Positions 1 through 9,270 of a DNA stretch of 64,000 nucleotides are shown here, one piece after another. Numbering within the stretch: the stretch's first letter is position 1; the number at the start of each line of letters is the position of its first letter. Source of the DNA: Alcaligenes parafaecalis (GTDB taxonomy: Bacteria > Pseudomonadota > Gammaproteobacteria > Burkholderiales > Burkholderiaceae_B); assembly GCF_026344135.1 (NCBI RefSeq), contig NZ_JAPKNA010000003.1:1-64000 (forward strand), given 5' to 3'. A program made the position numbers and the translations under genes. Below the pieces are notes generated by a model. That model did not search any database, was not told where the DNA came from, and saw only the letters and a program-made list of their open reading frames with translations.

Positions 1-19
1 ACAGCTAATCTTCGTTTTT

Positions 20-95
<76 letters not shown>

Positions 96-136
96 ATTTC
101 GGTGTTCTTTTTGTTGACCACCAACGAAGAATTGAG

Positions 137-165
137 ATTATGGGGGTGTTTTGAACTTTGTGCAA
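137..165 (-). promoter_or_regulatory. Candidate promoter of the tRNA-Ala gene
   Basis: On the minus strand a CATAAT -10 box (137-142) lies 17 nt from a weak TTGCAC -35 box (160-165). Transcription would start about 35-40 nt before the mature tRNA. The -10 matches 5 of 6 consensus bases and the -35 only the TTG core, so this is a plausible reading and not a certain one. Confidence 0.4.
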
Positions 166-585
166 GTGTTTTGAGAGGAAAACTCAAAATAAAGTGAAAA
201 AAACTTCCTGAGGGGGCTCAGAGGGGCAAAGACGCCAGGACAGCAAGGCGATGGTCCTGGCTGGCAGGCGCTGTGAAAAGGGATCAGGGTCATCCCGACG
301 GCTGCTTGTATCTTTTTGTTTTATACGGAGTTTTGTATCTTCTTTGTGTCACAAGGTTTCATTTATGGCTCAATAAAAGGAAATACTTTCAAGTGTTACC
401 GTCGTTTTTTTGTCCCTGTTGATGTTGTCTTATTCTCGCCTTAGGCGCATAAATGCAGGGTTTATACGAAATTTGCGCTGCTCTGTAATCTAATGATGGT
501 ATGCTTCGTTGGGTAACATTTCACCTGCAATAATTACGTTTTGTAGGCCATTCTCTTAGCCTGCATTTTTTTATTTAATGGCGCT
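166..585. other. Non-coding region upstream of the GGDEF-EAL gene
   Basis: No gene is apparent in this long gap. Two small hairpins can be drawn: GCCAGGAC/GTCCTGGC (234-241 with 254-261) and GGGAT/ATCCC (280-284 with 292-296), followed by a T-rich stretch near 308-322. The right half (about 300-580) is AT-rich and probably carries the promoter of the downstream gene. I compared the structured part with the conserved cores of the known cyclic-di-GMP riboswitch and saw no match. Confidence 0.4.
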
Positions 586-3474
586 ATGTCAGCAAAGCAG
601 TGCATATCATCACCTCTGCCTGTTCCAGTGGATGCACAAAGACGAATCAGTTTAAGTGCCTTGCTGATTTGGGTGCTTTTGGTCTGGCTGTTGTTGATCT
701 CGGCAACGGTTACTGTCATTTACAAGCAAAATCAGGCGGAAACTCGCCTGCAGGCTAGTAGCGGCCTATTGCGTCAGCTCTCTGATATCAGCTATTCCGT
801 GGCCCTGGCCGCACCCTCCAGCTCCACTCCTGCCCGTTTGCGTCATTTGGATCAGCAGTTCCAGGGCGTGGTGCAGCTACTGAGAGACGGTGGTGTGGTT
901 GATGGCGTGATGCTGCTGCCTTTGGACAAGCCTTTATTAGGCCTGGTGTCGCAGCTTAGTAATGAATGGCAGCGGCGCCTGATGCGCCTGGACTTTCCGG
1001 TCAGCTCGGAGCAAGTCCTGTTGCCCGCCGCCAGCCTGAATGCGGAAGACTCCCTATTTCGTCATAACACCCAGCAATTGCTGGATGCGTTCGATGCCTC
1101 GCGTGAAAGCACTCGTGCCCAGCACCGCTGGACGGTGTTCTTTATGCTGAGCCTGGACTTGGTCGCGCTGTGTTTGTCCTACTTCATGTTGCGTGCCTGG
1201 GCGGCCGATCCCTTGCGGCAGTTGGTTGCCCAGGGCAGGGCCTTTACCAGTGGTCATTACCGGGCAAAAAGCACCAGCTCCGGCACGAGCGAAACGCGTT
1301 ATTTATCCCAGATTCTGAATTACTGCGGCTTGCAGATTCAGCAACTGGATGCCCAGCACGCTATTCAGCAACGCAATTTATCTCAGCTCAATGCCATATG
1401 CCGCAGTTTGAGTCATAACCCTTTATTGGGAGTTTATTTATCCCGAGATGGTCGCTTTGATTTTGTTAATAAAAAGCTGGCTGAAACATTGGGATATAGC
1501 CGTGCGCAATTGCGGCAGGAGTTCACGGTTGACCAGGTTTTTCTGGAGCCTCGATTTCCCTCTTTAACTCAAGTGGTGCCGGATTCGCGTTCTGGCGGGA
1601 ATAGTCTGCGCTATGAAACGCGAGCACTGCGTTATGACGGCAAATCGATTGATGTCGAGGTTTGCGCAATTCCCATTCAGCTTGAAGGCCGTATGGCGAT
1701 GGTGTCCGTGGTGCAGGACATCACCACGCGGGTACGTAATGAAGTAACCGGGCGTCTGGCTGCCGTGGTGTACGAGAACACTTGTGAAGCCATTGTGGTG
1801 ACGGATCGTTTTGGTCATGTTGTGGATGCCAATCCCGCTTTCAGCCGTATTACGGGCTATGAACTGGATGAAGTTCGGGGCCGCACGCTGTCCATTTTGA
1901 ATTCAGGTCGTCAGGACCGTGAGTTCTACCGCAAGATGTGGCGTGAAATCTCGGAAACGGGACGCTGGCAGGGGGATATCTGGAATCGTCGTAAAAACGG
2001 CGAAGACTTTGCTGAACGTCTGACTATCAGCACAGCCTGGAATCCAGATGGCACGGTGTATCGCCATATCGGTTTGTTCACCGACATTACCAGCCATAAA
2101 AAGCGTGAAGCGCAGATGTGGAAGCAGGCGCACTACGATCATTTGACGGGTTTGCCCAATCGTCAGATGTTCCAGGATCGTTTGCAGCAAGCGCGTGAGC
2201 AGTCTCGCCGCACCGGTTTGCCCTTTGCGCTGATCTTCATGGATCTGGATTTCTTCAAGGATGTGAACGACTCCCTGGGGCATGAGAAAGGCGATGTGCT
2301 TTTACAGGAAGTGGCCCAGCGTTTGCAGCGTTGCGTGCGGGTAACGGATACCGTGGCTCGTATTGGTGGGGATGAGTTCACCGTGATTTTGTCGGACATC
2401 AGTGATACCTCGATTGTGGAGCGTACCTGCCGCTGTTTGCTGGACACCATTGAAGAGCCCTTTCAGTTGGGCAAGAACTCGGTGTCAGTCTCTGCCAGTG
2501 TGGGCATTACCTTGTTCCCTGAGGATGGCGACGACGCCGGTCAGCTATTGAAGAATGCGGATATGGCCATGTACGCCGCCAAGGCCTGTGGTCGCAATCA
2601 ATACTGCCGTTTCCTGCCCGCCATGAGTGAAGCGGTGGAAGCGCGCCTGCGCTTCTCTCAGGACTTGCAAAAAGCCTTGAGCGAACATCAGTTTCAGTTG
2701 TATTACCAGCCCATTGTTGATTTGCGCACGGGGCGCGTAACCCGTGCTGAAGCCTTGATTCGCTGGGAGCACCCGCAATTGGGCCTGGTGCCGCCTTCGG
2801 AGTTCATTCCTTTCTCTGAAGACTCGGGCTTGATTGTCTTGATTGGCGAGTGGGTGTTTGAGACAGCCGCCCAAGCGGCAGTGATGTTGCGCCACGAACT
2901 GGACCCCAGTTTTAGAGTCAGCCTGAATGTGTCACCAGCACAATTCAAATTGAACGGTTCCTGCGCACGGGAATGGGTGGAATACCTGCAACACCAAGGC
3001 ATTCCGGGCGATGCGCTAGTGGTGGAGATTACGGAGCGTTTGCTCTTGGACGACCAGGGCCAAGCCTTGCAACAGTTACGCTCCTTGCGTGAATACGGCA
3101 TGAGTGTGGCGCTGGATGATTTTGGTACTGGCTACTCATCCCTCTCGCATTTGAAGCGCTTCTCTATCAATGTGCTCAAAATTGACCAGTGCTATATCCG
3201 TAATCTGGCTTTGAGCAGTGAGGATCTGGTGCTGACTCAGGCCATGATTGTGATGGCACAAAAGCTGGGTTTACGGGTGGTAGCAGAAGGGGTCACCAGC
3301 CACGAGCAACTGGATTTGCTGAACAACGCGGGTTGCGACTATATGCAGGGCTATTTGTGCTCCACACCCATTCCAGCCGGCGAGTTCGTGGACTGGTGCA
3401 AGACCTGGAATCGGGATCATGCGGGTGGGTTTGTAGAGCGTCTGCATCCCAATACGCCGCAGGTTTTGCAGTAA
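586..3474 (+). CDS. Membrane-bound PAS-PAS-GGDEF-EAL protein (cyclic-di-GMP turnover)
   Basis: This 962-residue signalling protein joins a diguanylate cyclase and a cyclic-di-GMP phosphodiesterase domain. A transmembrane segment (about residues 22-45), a periplasmic stretch and a second transmembrane segment (about 185-205) form the sensor. Two PAS domains follow (about 275-385 and 395-510; the second has ENTCEAIVVTD and GYELDEVRGR). The GGDEF motif at about 594-598 is intact, and so is the EAL domain (EALIRW near 721, DDFGTGYSS near 843). Key residues in both domains look complete, so either activity is possible; in such hybrids one domain often dominates. The start has no clear Shine-Dalgarno sequence, but the next in-frame methionine is far downstream and would remove the first membrane segment. 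The gene appears to be monocistronic. Confidence 0.9.
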   Translation: MSAKQCISSPLPVPVDAQRRISLSALLIWVLLVWLLLISATVTVIYKQNQAETRLQASSGLLRQLSDISYSVALAAPSSSTPARLRHLDQQFQGVVQLLRDGGVVDGVMLLPLDKPLLGLVSQLSNEWQRRLMRLDFPVSSEQVLLPAASLNAEDSLFRHNTQQLLDAFDASRESTRAQHRWTVFFMLSLDLVALCLSYFMLRAWAADPLRQLVAQGRAFTSGHYRAKSTSSGTSETRYLSQILNYCGLQIQQLDAQHAIQQRNLSQLNAICRSLSHNPLLGVYLSRDGRFDFVNKKLAETLGYSRAQLRQEFTVDQVFLEPRFPSLTQVVPDSRSGGNSLRYETRALRYDGKSIDVEVCAIPIQLEGRMAMVSVVQDITTRVRNEVTGRLAAVVYENTCEAIVVTDRFGHVVDANPAFSRITGYELDEVRGRTLSILNSGRQDREFYRKMWREISETGRWQGDIWNRRKNGEDFAERLTISTAWNPDGTVYRHIGLFTDITSHKKREAQMWKQAHYDHLTGLPNRQMFQDRLQQAREQSRRTGLPFALIFMDLDFFKDVNDSLGHEKGDVLLQEVAQRLQRCVRVTDTVARIGGDEFTVILSDISDTSIVERTCRCLLDTIEEPFQLGKNSVSVSASVGITLFPEDGDDAGQLLKNADMAMYAAKACGRNQYCRFLPAMSEAVEARLRFSQDLQKALSEHQFQLYYQPIVDLRTGRVTRAEALIRWEHPQLGLVPPSEFIPFSEDSGLIVLIGEWVFETAAQAAVMLRHELDPSFRVSLNVSPAQFKLNGSCAREWVEYLQHQGIPGDALVVEITERLLLDDQGQALQQLRSLREYGMSVALDDFGTGYSSLSHLKRFSINVLKIDQCYIRNLALSSEDLVLTQAMIVMAQKLGLRVVAEGVTSHEQLDLLNNAGCDYMQGYLCSTPIPAGEFVDWCKTWNRDHAGGFVERLHPNTPQVLQ

Positions 3475-3541
3475 GGCTGCGTCAGGCAGCCTCTACTGCG
3501 GTGCTTCTGCGCCCAAGGCGCTGTCTTGAATACCGTGATGC

Positions 3542-5161
3542 TTAGTGCTGACGGCGGGATCGCCAAGCAAAAATAATCAGAATCAGACTGGCCCAGATCA
3601 GGAAGGGCAGGTTGCCGTACTTCACGTAGGGAGTCAGGCCGGTAGTGCCTTGCACTTCCACATCCAGCACGCCCGGAGTCAAGGGCGGCAATACGGCACG
3701 AATACGGCCACGCGGATCAATGGCTGCTGTCATGCCGGTATTGGTGGCACGCAGCATGGGGCGGCCTGTTTCCAAAGCACGCATCCGCGAGATCTGCAGG
3801 TGCTGGCTCAAGGCCCAGGAGTCCCCAAACCAGCCAAGGTTGCTGATGTTGAGCAGCAAGGTAGCGCCTTCCTGATCAGGCGTACCTTGCACGGCCTGGA
3901 TGATTTCTTCACCAAATACGTCTTCGTAACAGATATTGGGAGCAACGCGGCCTTCCGCCATCTGGAAGGGGGCTTGTGGCAGCGCACCACGATGGAAATC
4001 CCCCAGGGGGATGTTCATCATGTCTACGAACCACTGAAAGCCTGTGGGGATGAATTCGCCAAACGGCACCAGATGGTGCTTGTCGTAATAGCTGGCCGTG
4101 CTGTTCAAAATATCTTGTGGCTGTGTGTCCGGGCTGATCAGCAAAGCGCTATTGGTATAGCTGAGCTTGCCATTTTCTGTGCCACGGTCCATGGGCACAC
4201 CCAGCACCAGATTGGCTTGATGACGTTGAGCCAGTTCTGTCCAGCGTAGCCAGAAGCTGGTTTCCAGGCGGTTCTGCAAAACCGGGATTACGGTTTCGGG
4301 CAGCACAATCAGGCGGGGAGTGTCTTCTGGTGTCTTGGCGGGCAAATTAGCCAGCTCGTAGTACCGCTCTATGCCTTCAGCCATATTGGGGCCGAATTTG
4401 GCGCTTTGGTCGATATTGCCTTGTACCAAACGGGCAATAAAGGGCGCGCCATGGGCTTGCACCCAGGCAATATGTGGCAGGCTGATACCGATCAGGCCAA
4501 ATACCATGGCGATACCAATCCCAATCGCGCTGGACGGGCTTTGGTTCTTGTCTTTGGATGCGGCAAATTGGGCGATGACGGCGGCACTGAAGGCGGATAG
4601 CCAGGCCAGACCATAGACGCCGACAACAGGCGCCCAACCGGTAAACATGCCTTCGGCGTGGGCGTAGCCTATGTTCAGCCAGGGAAAACCGGTCAACAAA
4701 TTACCGCGTAGCCATTCGCTCAGCGCCCAGCAGCTTGCCCAGCCTGCCGATAATAACAATCGTGGTAGCCAGGAATCACTATCGTCTTTAGGGCGCAGCT
4801 TTTGCCAGACGGCAGAGGCCAGCGCCGGAAAGATGGCCAGAGCAGCCGCCAGCAGCAAGACACCCAGGGCGGCCATCCAGGAGGGCATGCCACCATACTG
4901 GTGCATGCTGATGTACAGCCAATAAATCCCTACGCCAAAGTGACCCAGACCAAAGAGATAGCTGCGGCCAAAGGCCTGCCGTACCGAGCGCGAGGCCATG
5001 ATCTGCGAACAGGCAATGGCCAGCAAGGTGATCTGATAAAAGGGCAGAATCCAGGATGGCAGCGGGCCAATGGAGAAGGACAGGGCATGCAAGCCCCCCA
5101 GGCCCAGCAATAAAGCGACGCTAAGCGCCTGGGGTAAAGGTTTGGAATCAGGCTTGTTCAA
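3542..5161 (-). CDS. lnt: Apolipoprotein N-acyltransferase
   Basis: Lnt moves an acyl chain from phospholipid to the N-terminal cysteine of apolipoproteins in the inner membrane, the last step of lipoprotein maturation. About 539 residues: several hydrophobic N-terminal segments, then a nitrilase-like domain. The catalytic triad is visible as E289 (VLPETVIP), K361 (YDKHHLVPFGEF) and C411 (NICYEDVF), with spacing like E. coli E267-K335-C387. The reading frame stays open to 5308, but that part lies wholly inside corC. I chose the TTG at 5161, which gives a normal N-terminus (NKPDSKPLPQALSVALLLG) and only a 14-nt overlap with corC. Last gene of the miaB-ybeZYX-lnt operon. Confidence 0.93.
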   Translation of the reverse strand: MNKPDSKPLPQALSVALLLGLGGLHALSFSIGPLPSWILPFYQITLLAIACSQIMASRSVRQAFGRSYLFGLGHFGVGIYWLYISMHQYGGMPSWMAALGVLLLAAALAIFPALASAVWQKLRPKDDSDSWLPRLLLSAGWASCWALSEWLRGNLLTGFPWLNIGYAHAEGMFTGWAPVVGVYGLAWLSAFSAAVIAQFAASKDKNQSPSSAIGIGIAMVFGLIGISLPHIAWVQAHGAPFIARLVQGNIDQSAKFGPNMAEGIERYYELANLPAKTPEDTPRLIVLPETVIPVLQNRLETSFWLRWTELAQRHQANLVLGVPMDRGTENGKLSYTNSALLISPDTQPQDILNSTASYYDKHHLVPFGEFIPTGFQWFVDMMNIPLGDFHRGALPQAPFQMAEGRVAPNICYEDVFGEEIIQAVQGTPDQEGATLLLNISNLGWFGDSWALSQHLQISRMRALETGRPMLRATNTGMTAAIDPRGRIRAVLPPLTPGVLDVEVQGTTGLTPYVKYGNLPFLIWASLILIIFAWRSRRQH

Positions 5162-6029
5162 GATTAGGCTCGGCGGGGGTGGCTCGCTGAACGTGTAACC
5201 AAAGGGCTCGCTTGGCATCGGCGCGGACGACCGTGATGCTGATGCCATTGAGCTGGGCCACATCGCCCCGGCGAGGGATATGTCCCAATTCGGAGGCCAG
5301 CCAACCACCTACCGTATCGAAGTCGTCGTTAGGCAGATTGGTTTGGAAGGCTTCGTTGAAATCGGGGATTTCAGTCAGCGCCATGACACGCCAGCTATCA
5401 GGGCCAGCCTGAAAGATGGTTTGTTCGGCGTCTTCATCGTATTCGTCCTCGATGTCACCCACAATTTGTTCCAGAACGTCTTCCATGGTGACCAGGCCTG
5501 CAGTGCCACCGTGCTCGTCAATAACGACGGCCAAGTGATTGCGGCTGCCTCGGAATTCGTGCAGCAGAACGTTCAGGCGTTTGGTCTCGGGGATAAAGAC
5601 GGCAGGACGGATCAATGGACGCAAATCCAGTGTGGGATTGGCAATCGAGAGCAGCAAATCCTTGGCCAGCAAGATACCGATGATGTTGTCGCGTTCCGTC
5701 TCATAGATGGGGAAGCGGCTATGGCCCGTCTCAATAATGATGGGCAGCATCTCGGTCAAAGGCTTGGCGATGTCCAGCATATCGATCTTGGATCGCGGCA
5801 CCATGATATCGGCCACGGTCTTGCTGGCCATATCCAGCGTTCCGGCGATCATGGACAGGGATTCGTCGTCGATAACGTTGCGGGCATGGGCCGCAACCAG
5901 GACAGACTTAAGGTCTTCTCGGTCTTCGGGTTCGTGACGCCGATTGAAAAAAGCACTTAAGCGAGAGATGGGATTGTTTGAGCTGGCCTTAGAAGGGCGA
6001 GGCTCAGGGTCGGGAGCAGAGTCTGACAT
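5148..6029 (-). CDS. corC: CorC/YbeX family CBS-domain protein (magnesium/cobalt efflux)
   Basis: 293-residue cytoplasmic protein with a tandem CBS pair (about residues 65-190; MVPRSKIDML, LLAKDLLLSI, LHEFRGSRNHLAVVIDEHGG) and a C-terminal CorC/HlyC domain (about 205-285; GGWLASELGHIPRRGD). CBS pairs bind adenine nucleotides. In Enterobacteria CorC is tied to CorA-dependent Mg/Co efflux, and YbeX has also been linked to ribosome-related phenotypes together with YbeY and YbeZ. It overlaps lnt by 14 nt and sits 149 nt after ybeY, a gap that holds an inverted repeat. The molecular role is known less well than the family assignment. Confidence 0.9.
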   Translation of the reverse strand: MSDSAPDPEPRPSKASSNNPISRLSAFFNRRHEPEDREDLKSVLVAAHARNVIDDESLSMIAGTLDMASKTVADIMVPRSKIDMLDIAKPLTEMLPIIIETGHSRFPIYETERDNIIGILLAKDLLLSIANPTLDLRPLIRPAVFIPETKRLNVLLHEFRGSRNHLAVVIDEHGGTAGLVTMEDVLEQIVGDIEDEYDEDAEQTIFQAGPDSWRVMALTEIPDFNEAFQTNLPNDDFDTVGGWLASELGHIPRRGDVAQLNGISITVVRADAKRALWLHVQRATPAEPNLEQA

Positions 6030-6071
6030 TGTCCGAAGGACGAGTTAAGGGAGAAACAAGCATAACCGAAA

Positions 6072-6102
6072 AATGATGACAAGGTATGGACCTGTCATCA
6101 TT
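6072..6102. repeat. 10-bp perfect inverted repeat between ybeY and corC
   Basis: AATGATGACA (6072-6081) is repeated in inverted orientation as TGTCATCATT (6093-6102) with an 11-nt spacer. There is no T tract, so it is not a classical terminator. It lies in the longest gap of the operon and could be a protein-binding site or an intercistronic RNA hairpin that sets corC-lnt levels apart from the upstream genes. Confidence 0.5.
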
Positions 6103-6178
6103 CAAAATGGGCGAAGGGGATGGAGTCTTCGCCTCGTTTTGTGATGATTGGGGGGGCAGGCCCTGGCAAAGGGCAGGC

Positions 6179-6655
6179 TTACCGTTCCTGATAGGGATCG
6201 GGAATACGCAGGCTGGCCAGAATGGCAGTTTCCAGCGCTTCCATGTCCTGTGCTTCGTCTTCTTCGATGTGGTCATACCCCAAAGAATGCAGACAGCCGT
6301 GAACAATCAGATGCGCGGCATGATGCAAAAAAGGCTTGCCCTGTTCCTGGGCTTCACGCTCGAGCACAGGCAGGCACAGCACGATATCGCCCTGGACGAC
6401 GCCGTCTTCATCCTGGCCATATTCAAAGGTCAGGACGTTCGTTGCGTAGTCGCGCTCCCGGTAACTGAGGTTCAGGCTTTGGCCTTCCTCGACATCTACA
6501 ATGCGCAAGGTCGCGGCCAAGGCAGTGAAGCGGTCTTCGGGGTGAATACGTTCCACGGCCATATCAATGCTTCGCTGCATCCAGCGGCGAATGCGTGAAC
6601 GGCTCAGTTCGGGGCAGGGAACAGCGTATTGAACGCTCAAGGATAAATCAGGCAT
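6179..6655 (-). CDS. ybeY: Endoribonuclease YbeY (rRNA maturation factor)
   Basis: YbeY is a zinc-dependent single-strand RNase that acts in 16S rRNA 3'-end processing and 70S ribosome quality control. The 158-residue product carries the metal motif HGCLHSLGYDH with H119, H123 and H129. The frame is open to 6772, but the ATG at 6655 gives the family's normal N-terminus and an 8-nt overlap with the end of phoH (ATGCCTGA), a typical translational coupling. Neighbours phoH (YbeZ) and corC (YbeX) are its usual partners. Confidence 0.94.
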   Translation of the reverse strand: MPDLSLSVQYAVPCPELSRSRIRRWMQRSIDMAVERIHPEDRFTALAATLRIVDVEEGQSLNLSYRERDYATNVLTFEYGQDEDGVVQGDIVLCLPVLEREAQEQGKPFLHHAAHLIVHGCLHSLGYDHIEEDEAQDMEALETAILASLRIPDPYQER

Positions 6656-7643
6656 CACCCGCGGCCTCGTAAGCGTCCACAATCCGCGCGACCAAGGGGT
6701 GGCGCACCACATCGCGGCTGCTGAAACGCGAGCAGGAAATGCCCTGCACGTTTTCCAGCACCTTGACCGCATGCGTCAAACCACTGCGCTGGCCCTTGGG
6801 CAAGTCCACTTGGGTGGGGTCGCCGGTAATCACGGCCTTGCTGCCAAAACCGATGCGGGTCAGGAACATTTTCATTTGCTCTGGCGTGGTGTTCTGGGCT
6901 TCGTCCAGAATCACAAAAGCATGGTTTAGCGTGCGGCCACGCATATAGGCCAGAGGCGCGATTTCAATAATCTGTTTTTCAAATAGGCGCTGTACTTTTT
7001 CTACACCCATCAGATCGTAGAGAGCGTCGTATAGCGGGCGCAGATACGGGTCTACCTTCTGGGCCAGATCACCGGGCAGAAAACCCAGGCGCTCGCCCGC
7101 TTCTACAGCAGGCCGAGTCAGAACCAGACGGTGGACAGACTCGCGCTCCAGAGCATCAATTGCGCAGGCTACCGCCAGCCAGGTCTTGCCGGTGCCGGCC
7201 GGGCCAATGCCAAAGTTGATGTCATTAGCCAGAATATTGCGCAGGTAATCGCGCTGGCCGGGCGTACGGGGACGCAAATCGCGCTTGGCGGTGCGCAGAC
7301 TGATGTCTTCCTGACCAACCGGAGGAGGCTCGGGCAGGGGTTCAGCTTTCTTGGCGGGCTCGTGGCTGCGGCTGGCGCCCAGCTCCACCAGGCCCAGTTG
7401 AATATCGTCGATATTCAAGGACCGGTGTACGGCACGGGAATGAAACCAGTCAATCGCCTTGGCGGCCTCGTCCGCGCGCTCGCCTTCAATCGAAACATGA
7501 CTGCCACGCCGACGCAGGGTGACGTTGTACGCCATGGCAATCTGCTTGATGTTTTCGTCCAGGGGGCCACACAGATTGGCCAGATGGGTATTGTCCCCGT
7601 CCAGGCGCAAAGCAGTGGGCATGCGGCGGCGTTGGCTAGTCAT
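6648..7643 (-). CDS. ybeZ: PhoH-like ATPase YbeZ
   Basis: 331-residue cytoplasmic P-loop NTPase of the PhoH family. Walker A is GPAGTGKT (147-154) and Walker B is VILDEAQ (244-250). The N-terminal ~110 residues resemble a small RNA-binding region and are followed by a proline-rich linker (EPLPEPPPVG). YbeZ physically and genetically works with YbeY in RNA metabolism. The start at 7643 has an AGGAG ribosome site about 8 nt upstream and follows the miaB stop by 3 nt. The gene overlaps ybeY by 8 nt. Confidence 0.93.
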   Translation of the reverse strand: MTSQRRRMPTALRLDGDNTHLANLCGPLDENIKQIAMAYNVTLRRRGSHVSIEGERADEAAKAIDWFHSRAVHRSLNIDDIQLGLVELGASRSHEPAKKAEPLPEPPPVGQEDISLRTAKRDLRPRTPGQRDYLRNILANDINFGIGPAGTGKTWLAVACAIDALERESVHRLVLTRPAVEAGERLGFLPGDLAQKVDPYLRPLYDALYDLMGVEKVQRLFEKQIIEIAPLAYMRGRTLNHAFVILDEAQNTTPEQMKMFLTRIGFGSKAVITGDPTQVDLPKGQRSGLTHAVKVLENVQGISCSRFSSRDVVRHPLVARIVDAYEAAGDA

Positions 7644-7646
7644 CGA

Positions 7647-9047
7647 TCAGGCTCCTGCAACCCGGTCATGGGTCACGATTTCTCCGCGCAGAGTGTTGGT
7701 CAGTACTTGAGTCACATGCACATCCACAATTTGTCCGATCAGGCGAGGGTCGCCGGGGAAGTTGATGATGCGGTTGTTTTCGGTACGGCCTTTCAGTTCC
7801 GAGTCGTCCTTGCGCGAGGTGCCTTCAACCAGAATGCGTTGCACGCTGCCGATCATGGCCTGGCTGATCGCCTGGGCCTGCTCGTTGATCTGAGCTTGCA
7901 GACGGTGCAGGCGGTCCAGCTTCTCTTCTTTGGTGGAGTTGTCTTCCAGGTCGGCGGCCGGCGTGCCGGGGCGACGCGAATACACAAAAGAGAAAGACTG
8001 ATCGAAATTCACATCACGAATCAGCTTCAGTGTCTTCTGGAAATCTTCTTCTGTTTCACCGGGGAAGCCAACAATAAAGTCCGAGGACAAGACGATGTCG
8101 GGACGCGCTTCGCGCAAGCGGCGCACGATGGATTTGAACTCCAGCGCAGTGTAGCCGCGTTTCATTGCAGACAGAATACGGTCGCTGCCAGCCTGTACGG
8201 GCAGGTGCAGGAAGGGCACCAGCTTGGGCAGATTGCCATGGGCGGCGATCAGGCGCGAGGTCATTTCCTTGGGGTGCGAGGTGGTGTAGCGAATGCGCTC
8301 GATGCCAGGAATCTCGTGTACGTATTCCAGCAGCATGGCAAAGTCGGCAATCTCGCCCGCGACGTCGGTAGGGCCACGGTAGGCGTTCACGTTCTGGCCC
8401 AGCAGCGTCACTTCACGCACACCCTGGTCGGCCAAGTCAGCCACTTCCATCAGCACATCGTCAAAAGGACGGGAGACTTCGGGACCACGGGTGTAGGGCA
8501 CCACACAGAAGCTACAGTATTTGCTGCAGCCTTCCATGATGGACACAAAGGCCGAATAGCCTTCCACGCGTGCGGGGGGCAGAGCGTCGAACTTTTCGAT
8601 TTCCGGAAAGCTGATATCCACTTGCGAGCGGCCACTGTTGCGGCGCTTGACGATCAGCTCGGGCAGGCGGTGCAAGGTCTGGGGGCCGAACACCACATCC
8701 ACATAGGGCGCGCGACGAATAATGGTGTCGCCTTCCTGACTGGCCACACAGCCACCTACGCCAATCACCAGATCGGGATTGAGCGCTTTCAGGTGCTGAA
8801 CCCGGCCCAGATCCGAAAACACCTTTTCTTGCGCTTTCTCGCGCACCGAACAGGTATTGAACAGGATGATGTCTGCTTCTTCGGGGTTGGTGGTCAACTC
8901 CACAGGACGATCCTGATTCAGGATGTCGGCCATTTTTTCGGAGTCGTACTCGTTCATCTGGCAGCCAAAGGTGCGAATGAAGAGCTTGCGGGCAGGCTTG
9001 GTGGCAGCGTCCGCGCTGGCGGGGGTAGAGATTGTGGTGTCGGTCAT
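7647..9047 (-). CDS. miaB: tRNA-2-methylthio-N6-dimethylallyladenosine synthase MiaB
   Basis: Radical-SAM methylthiotransferase that adds the methylthio group to i6A37 of tRNAs reading UNN codons. The 466-residue protein has three domains in order: UPF0004 with cluster cysteines C29, C66 and C100; radical SAM with C174-x3-C178-x2-C181 (CSKYCSFC); and a C-terminal TRAM domain (about 400-460). It is the first gene of the operon and has a consensus TATAAT -10 box about 57 nt before the start codon. No clear Shine-Dalgarno sequence precedes the start; the region before it (GGCTCCTTCT) is pyrimidine-rich. Confidence 0.96.
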   Translation of the reverse strand: MTDTTISTPASADAATKPARKLFIRTFGCQMNEYDSEKMADILNQDRPVELTTNPEEADIILFNTCSVREKAQEKVFSDLGRVQHLKALNPDLVIGVGGCVASQEGDTIIRRAPYVDVVFGPQTLHRLPELIVKRRNSGRSQVDISFPEIEKFDALPPARVEGYSAFVSIMEGCSKYCSFCVVPYTRGPEVSRPFDDVLMEVADLADQGVREVTLLGQNVNAYRGPTDVAGEIADFAMLLEYVHEIPGIERIRYTTSHPKEMTSRLIAAHGNLPKLVPFLHLPVQAGSDRILSAMKRGYTALEFKSIVRRLREARPDIVLSSDFIVGFPGETEEDFQKTLKLIRDVNFDQSFSFVYSRRPGTPAADLEDNSTKEEKLDRLHRLQAQINEQAQAISQAMIGSVQRILVEGTSRKDDSELKGRTENNRIINFPGDPRLIGQIVDVHVTQVLTNTLRGEIVTHDRVAGA

Positions 9048-9103
9048 AGAAGGAGCCGTGACGGGTGTATATCCCGCGGGCCATTGAAAATGATGAATCG
9101 AGC

Positions 9104-9109
9104 ATTATA
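9104..9109 (-). promoter_or_regulatory. -10 box of the miaB-ybeZYX-lnt operon
   Basis: On the minus strand TATAAT (9104-9109) is a perfect -10 hexamer about 57 nt upstream of the miaB start. No good -35 box is seen at 17 nt; only a TTG core at a 19-nt spacing, falling in the hairpin described next, so an activator or an extended context may compensate. Confidence 0.5.
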
Positions 9110-9117
9110 ACGCCCAG

Positions 9118-9157
9118 CCTCCCATGAGCCACAAGCAAGCAGGGCTCATGGGGGAGG
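9118..9157. repeat. Imperfect inverted repeat upstream of miaB
   Basis: CCTCCCATGAGCC (9118-9130) pairs with GGCTCATGGGGGAGG (9143-9157), with two extra bases bulged in the right arm. It lies just upstream of the miaB -10 box, in the divergent space shared with the ParD-like gene. There is no T tract on either side. It could be a regulatory site or a repeat-family member; the sequence alone does not decide. Confidence 0.45.
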
Positions 9158-9270
9158 ACTTGTTGCAGACAGGCCGCCCTTTTGATTAAGAGGACTGGAA
9201 ACAGCCTCGCCAGGGTATCGGGCTGGATCGGATCTTCAGACAGGTTCTGCTTGCGTCCTGTTTTTGTGGA

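Noticed and set aside
166..585. A cyclic-di-GMP riboswitch before the GGDEF-EAL gene
   Set aside because: The conserved core of the GEMM-type riboswitch is absent; only simple hairpins are found.
5162..5308. N-terminal extension of Lnt to the ATG at 5308
   Set aside because: It lies entirely inside corC and is Pro/Ser-rich without resemblance to Lnt. The TTG at 5161 gives a normal protein.
7131..9110. A 659-residue open frame antisense to miaB and phoH
   Set aside because: It is a shadow of two clear genes and is low in recognisable motifs.
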